DNA from: CSP1-5 sp964558395
GTDB lineage: Bacteria; Methylomirabilota; Methylomirabilia; Methylomirabilales; CSP1-5
DNA: 6,298 nt
NCBI GenBank assembly: GCA_964558395.1
Contig: CAZLDS010000120.1
Span: 1-6,298, forward strand
Direction of reading: 5' to 3'
The notes below the pieces were generated by a model, which had not been told where the DNA came from, ran no database searches, and worked only from the letters and a program-made list of their open reading frames with translations. Every line of letters starts with the position of its first letter. The first letter of the stretch is position 1. Positions 5,119 to 6,298 of this stretch are shown one piece after another. Both the position numbers and the translations under genes were made by a program.

Positions 5119-5246
5119 GGCCCCGTCCTGGCGGGATTTCTTGACCTTCTTGGTGGTCGCGATGCTCCGGCGGCCTGCTGTTCGGGGGCGCTCCAGATGA
5201 CCTTGCCGTCCACCTTGAAGGAGAGCCTATGTGGGGTAAGAGTTGC
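5115..5246 (-). pseudogene. C-terminal fragment of an unidentified gene
   Basis: In the frame that ends at TGA 5117-5115, the residues LSFKVDGKVIWSAPEQQAAG look like genuine protein, and the stop overlaps the next GTG as GTGA. Upstream, the same DNA beyond about 5248 codes for the pentapeptide/TIR-like protein in another frame. The most economical reading is that a deletion joined two genes here and left only the tail of this one. The exact left limit of the fragment is uncertain. No family recognised. Confidence 0.33.
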
Positions 5247-5820
5247 CTTGGGGGATGCTCTGGGAGTCTGTGATGTCAGCAAGCACAAATCCGGCCAAGC
5301 GAGCAAGCGTGGTAACTGTCTCATGAGTATCCTTACTGGCCGGCCTGTCAAAATCAAACAAGAGGGGCACGAGGTCGTGCTTGCGCACTTCTTGTCGGAT
5401 TGGTTCTAGGACGGCTTTCCGTCCCGGTGTAAAACGGCCCAGGATTAGAACTACTTTCGTCGTGATTGTATCTATGACGCGACGGATTCTCTCATTGTGG
5501 AGAAGCAGATAAATGAACTGGGCCATCTCAAGATTATCTACGGTGATAATAGGTTGTCCCGGAGCGGTGATCACGAGATTAGACTGCTTTGCCCCCTCCA
5601 GGCTTACATCCCAAGCGGAGATTCCATAAACCTTGCAGTCAGTAAGATCTGCATTCTCCAGCGATGTCACGACAAAACGGTATTCGGTTCCTCCAGCATA
5701 TTGCCTACCGAGATACGCAGCAGTCAGATCAGCTTCGCCGAACCCTGAAACCATCATAGCAAAACACGAACTAACATTTAAGGCAAGATGGATACCAATG
5801 TTGCAAATAGCGGATTTCAA
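5227..5820 (-). CDS. Pentapeptide-repeat protein with Rossmann/TIR-like domain, truncated at the C-terminus
   Basis: 197 residues from TTG 5820 (AAGGA about 12 nt away; ATGs at 5757/5754 are alternatives). Residues ~27-85 carry weak pentapeptide repeats (FGEADLTAAYLG, LENADLTDCKVYGISAWDV, LEGAKQSNLVI). Residues 92-118 are the linker ITVDNLEMAQFIYLLLHNE, and residues 122-190 form an alpha/beta domain: KVVLILGRFTPGRKAVLEPI, then VPLLFDFDRPASKDTHETV and FVLADITDSQSIPQ. I recognise this arrangement from a family of pentapeptide proteins with a TIR-like nucleotide-binding domain. There, SIPQ is followed by Glu-Leu and roughly 60-80 more residues. Here it is followed by six unrelated residues and TAG, so the end is lost. 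Such proteins are plausible signalling or defence effectors, but this copy probably cannot work. The repeat part is also short. Confidence 0.75.
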   Translation of the reverse strand: MKSAICNIGIHLALNVSSCFAMMVSGFGEADLTAAYLGRQYAGGTEYRFVVTSLENADLTDCKVYGISAWDVSLEGAKQSNLVITAPGQPIITVDNLEMAQFIYLLLHNERIRRVIDTITTKVVLILGRFTPGRKAVLEPIRQEVRKHDLVPLLFDFDRPASKDTHETVTTLARLAGFVLADITDSQSIPQGNSYPT

Positions 5821-5858
5821 TGTGACGAGCGGTTCCTTCTATTGCCGCAACTCTGCAC

Positions 5859-5961
5859 TGGCCACAAAATCTGCCAAAATGGCATTCACTCTTCGCACGA
5901 CTAGAATAAAAATTCCCTCAGTGCGAAGTTTTGGCAAACATTTTGGTAGATTTTGTGGCCA
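5859..5961. repeat. 103-bp inverted repeat with nested stem
   Basis: The outer arms are 22 bp: 5859-5880 (TGGCCACAAAATCTGCCAAAAT) on one side and the complement of 5940-5961 on the other, with one mismatch. An inner perfect 8-bp pair, CTTCGCAC (5891-5898) and GTGCGAAG (5921-5928), closes the structure. There is no open frame of note inside and no clear target-site duplication outside. It sits about 40 nt upstream of the pentapeptide/TIR-like gene and 145 nt inside the tRNA junction. It may be a MITE-like element, a structured RNA, or paired protein-binding sites of the attachment region. Confidence 0.7.
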
Positions 5962-5978
5962 CGCTCTCCGCACGACTG

Positions 5979-5999
5979 AGCTATGCCTTAGTTATGCCT
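5979..5999. repeat. Tandem 10-mer direct repeat, 11-bp period
   Basis: AGCTATGCCT (5979-5988) and AGTTATGCCT (5990-5999) differ at one base and are one helical turn apart, as expected for side-by-side protein-binding sites near an attachment site. Function inferred from position only. Confidence 0.35.
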
Positions 6000-6021
6000 G
6001 CACCCGCAACACAGGGGTCAT

Positions 6022-6041
6022 TTCAAGTCAATTCTTGTCAA
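6022..6041. repeat. Second tandem 10-mer direct repeat
   Basis: TTCAAGTCAA (6022-6031) is followed directly by TTCTTGTCAA (6032-6041), with two differences. Together with the pair at 5979-5999 it lies between the long inverted repeat and the tRNA junction. This is a possible integrase arm-site region; no integrase is left to test it in this window. Confidence 0.35.
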
Positions 6042-6044
6042 CCC

Positions 6045-6085
6045 ACAAAAGCAAAACCCTCGGAAAATGCTATATCTTCCGAGGG
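6045..6085 (-). terminator. Rho-independent terminator downstream of the broken tRNA
   Basis: On the minus strand, CCCTCGGAA (6085-6077) and TTCCGAGGG (6065-6057) form a 9-bp stem with an 11-nt loop, followed by TTTTGCTTTTG. Outer GCAA/TTGC bases can extend the stem. It faces transcription coming from the tRNA genes and would end it about 20 nt after the point where the tRNA breaks off. The plus-strand side has no T tract. Confidence 0.7.
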
Positions 6086-6104
6086 CTTGCATTCAGAATT
6101 TTGA

Positions 6105-6143
6105 CTTAGAAGGCAGTTACTCTATCCCCTGAGCTACAGGCGC
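6105..6143 (-). pseudogene. 5' half of tRNA-Arg(UCU), cut just after the anticodon loop; candidate attachment junction
   Basis: Reading on the minus strand from 6143: acceptor strand GCGCCTG, TA, D-arm GCTC...GAGT with loop AGGGGATA, A26, anticodon arm ACTGC and loop CTTCTAA. Bases 34-36 are TCT, giving Arg. Position 39 is still G, but the following bases TCAAA cannot pair with ACTGC. No T-arm or acceptor complement follows anywhere in the window. The tRNA is therefore broken within the anticodon arm, the favoured crossover site of many tyrosine integrases. It lies ~100 nt downstream of another tRNA-Arg, probably in one transcript. Confidence 0.75.
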
Positions 6144-6166
6144 CCCCTCCTTGGTTCATTGTCGCG

Positions 6167-6229
6167 GTTCACCGTTCACAGGAAAAAACCGAATGCCGCC
6201 GCTCTCACCGTAAACTGTGAACCGTGAAC
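6167..6229. repeat. Inverted repeat of GTTCAC units between the two tRNA genes
   Basis: GTTCACCGTTCACAG (6167-6181) is matched by the complement of CTGTGAACCGTGAAC (6215-6229), with 1 of 15 bases different. Each arm itself contains two GTTCAC units 7 bp apart. The arms are separated by 33 nt. There is no T tract, so it is not a terminator. It resembles dispersed intergenic repeats of the GTTCACGGTTCAC type, which I loosely associate with Nitrospirota; that link is from memory. Confidence 0.65.
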
Positions 6230-6243
6230 GCCCTTATCCCACA

Positions 6244-6298
6244 TGGCGCGCCCAGCAGGATTCGAACCTGCGACCTACGGATTCGAAGTCCGGCGCTC
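6244..6298 (-). tRNA. tRNA-Arg(UCG), 3' part; 5' end outside the window
   Basis: On the minus strand the visible 55 nt fit exactly: D-stem GAGC, G26, anticodon arm CCGGA with loop CTTCGAA (anticodon TCG, Arg), 5-nt variable loop AGGTC, T-arm GCAGG-TTCGAAT-CCTGC, acceptor TGGGCGC, discriminator G and an encoded CCA (6246-6244). The outermost anticodon-stem pair (C27 with T43) is a mismatch. The D-loop, 5' acceptor strand and promoter lie beyond the right edge. It reads CGA and, with wobble, other CGN codons. Confidence 0.92.

Noticed and set aside
5115..5357. 80-codon frame starting MILTGRPVRIL
   Set aside because: Its first half is the TIR-like gene out of frame; only the last ~43 codons look genuine and are listed as a fragment.
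5633..6109. 158-codon plus-strand ORF across the inverted repeat and attachment region
   Set aside because: Antisense to the TIR-like gene at its 5' end and reading through repeats, a terminator and tRNA sequence; no protein-like pattern.
6060..6143. Group I or other intron in the tRNA-Arg anticodon arm
   Set aside because: The break position would fit, but no 3' exon (T-arm, CAGGCGC acceptor strand) occurs anywhere to the left, and a terminator follows about 20 nt later.

Overview
This 6.3 kb window looks like the worn-down remnant of an integrated mobile element (a small prophage or phage satellite) lying between a chromosomal gene for a secreted protein on the left and a tRNA cluster on the right. 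The sequence is GC-rich and bacterial, and nearly every gene reads on the minus strand, from right to left. The style of the integrase start, the small membrane proteins and the GTTCAC-type intergenic repeat remind me of Nitrospirota and similar environmental bacteria. That is a weak inference, not a demonstrated assignment.

Right end (about 6.3 to 5.85 kb, read leftwards): the 3' part of tRNA-Arg(UCG); an inverted GTTCAC repeat; then the 5' half of a second tRNA-Arg (UCU anticodon), which breaks off just after the anticodon loop. This is what an attachment-site junction in a tRNA gene looks like. Inside the junction are a hairpin with a T tract, two pairs of short direct repeats and a 103-bp inverted repeat, as expected for an attachment and regulatory region, although no function is proven.

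Middle (about 5.8 to 3.9 kb): a pentapeptide-repeat protein with a Rossmann/TIR-like domain that is cut off at its C-terminus and joined to the tail of an unrelated gene; two small single-pass membrane proteins of one family; a plus-strand two-pass membrane protein between them; and a zinc-ribbon protein with a C-terminal membrane anchor.

Replication and packaging part (about 3.9 to 0.6 kb): the first ~29 codons of a tyrosine integrase run directly, out of frame, into a RepA/DnaB-N-like replication ATPase whose Walker A motif is altered. Next come two very small zinc-binding proteins, one broken by an amber codon. Then a P27-family terminase small subunit, also broken by one amber codon exactly where the family usually has Gln. 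Two overlapping paralogous small proteins, a third small ORF and a strong Rho-independent terminator follow. No large terminase, portal, capsid or tail gene is present.

Left end (1 to 453): the start of an exported beta-propeller (PD40/TolB-like) protein, probably host chromosome.

The overall picture is an integrase + replication ATPase + small terminase + tRNA attachment site, with accessory genes, in about 5.5 kb. That fits either a phage satellite or a prophage reduced by deletions. The broken integrase, two amber codons, altered ATPase motif and gene-fragment junctions say it is decaying. I see no clear new functional system; the most testable oddities are the in-frame TAG codons and the split tRNA.
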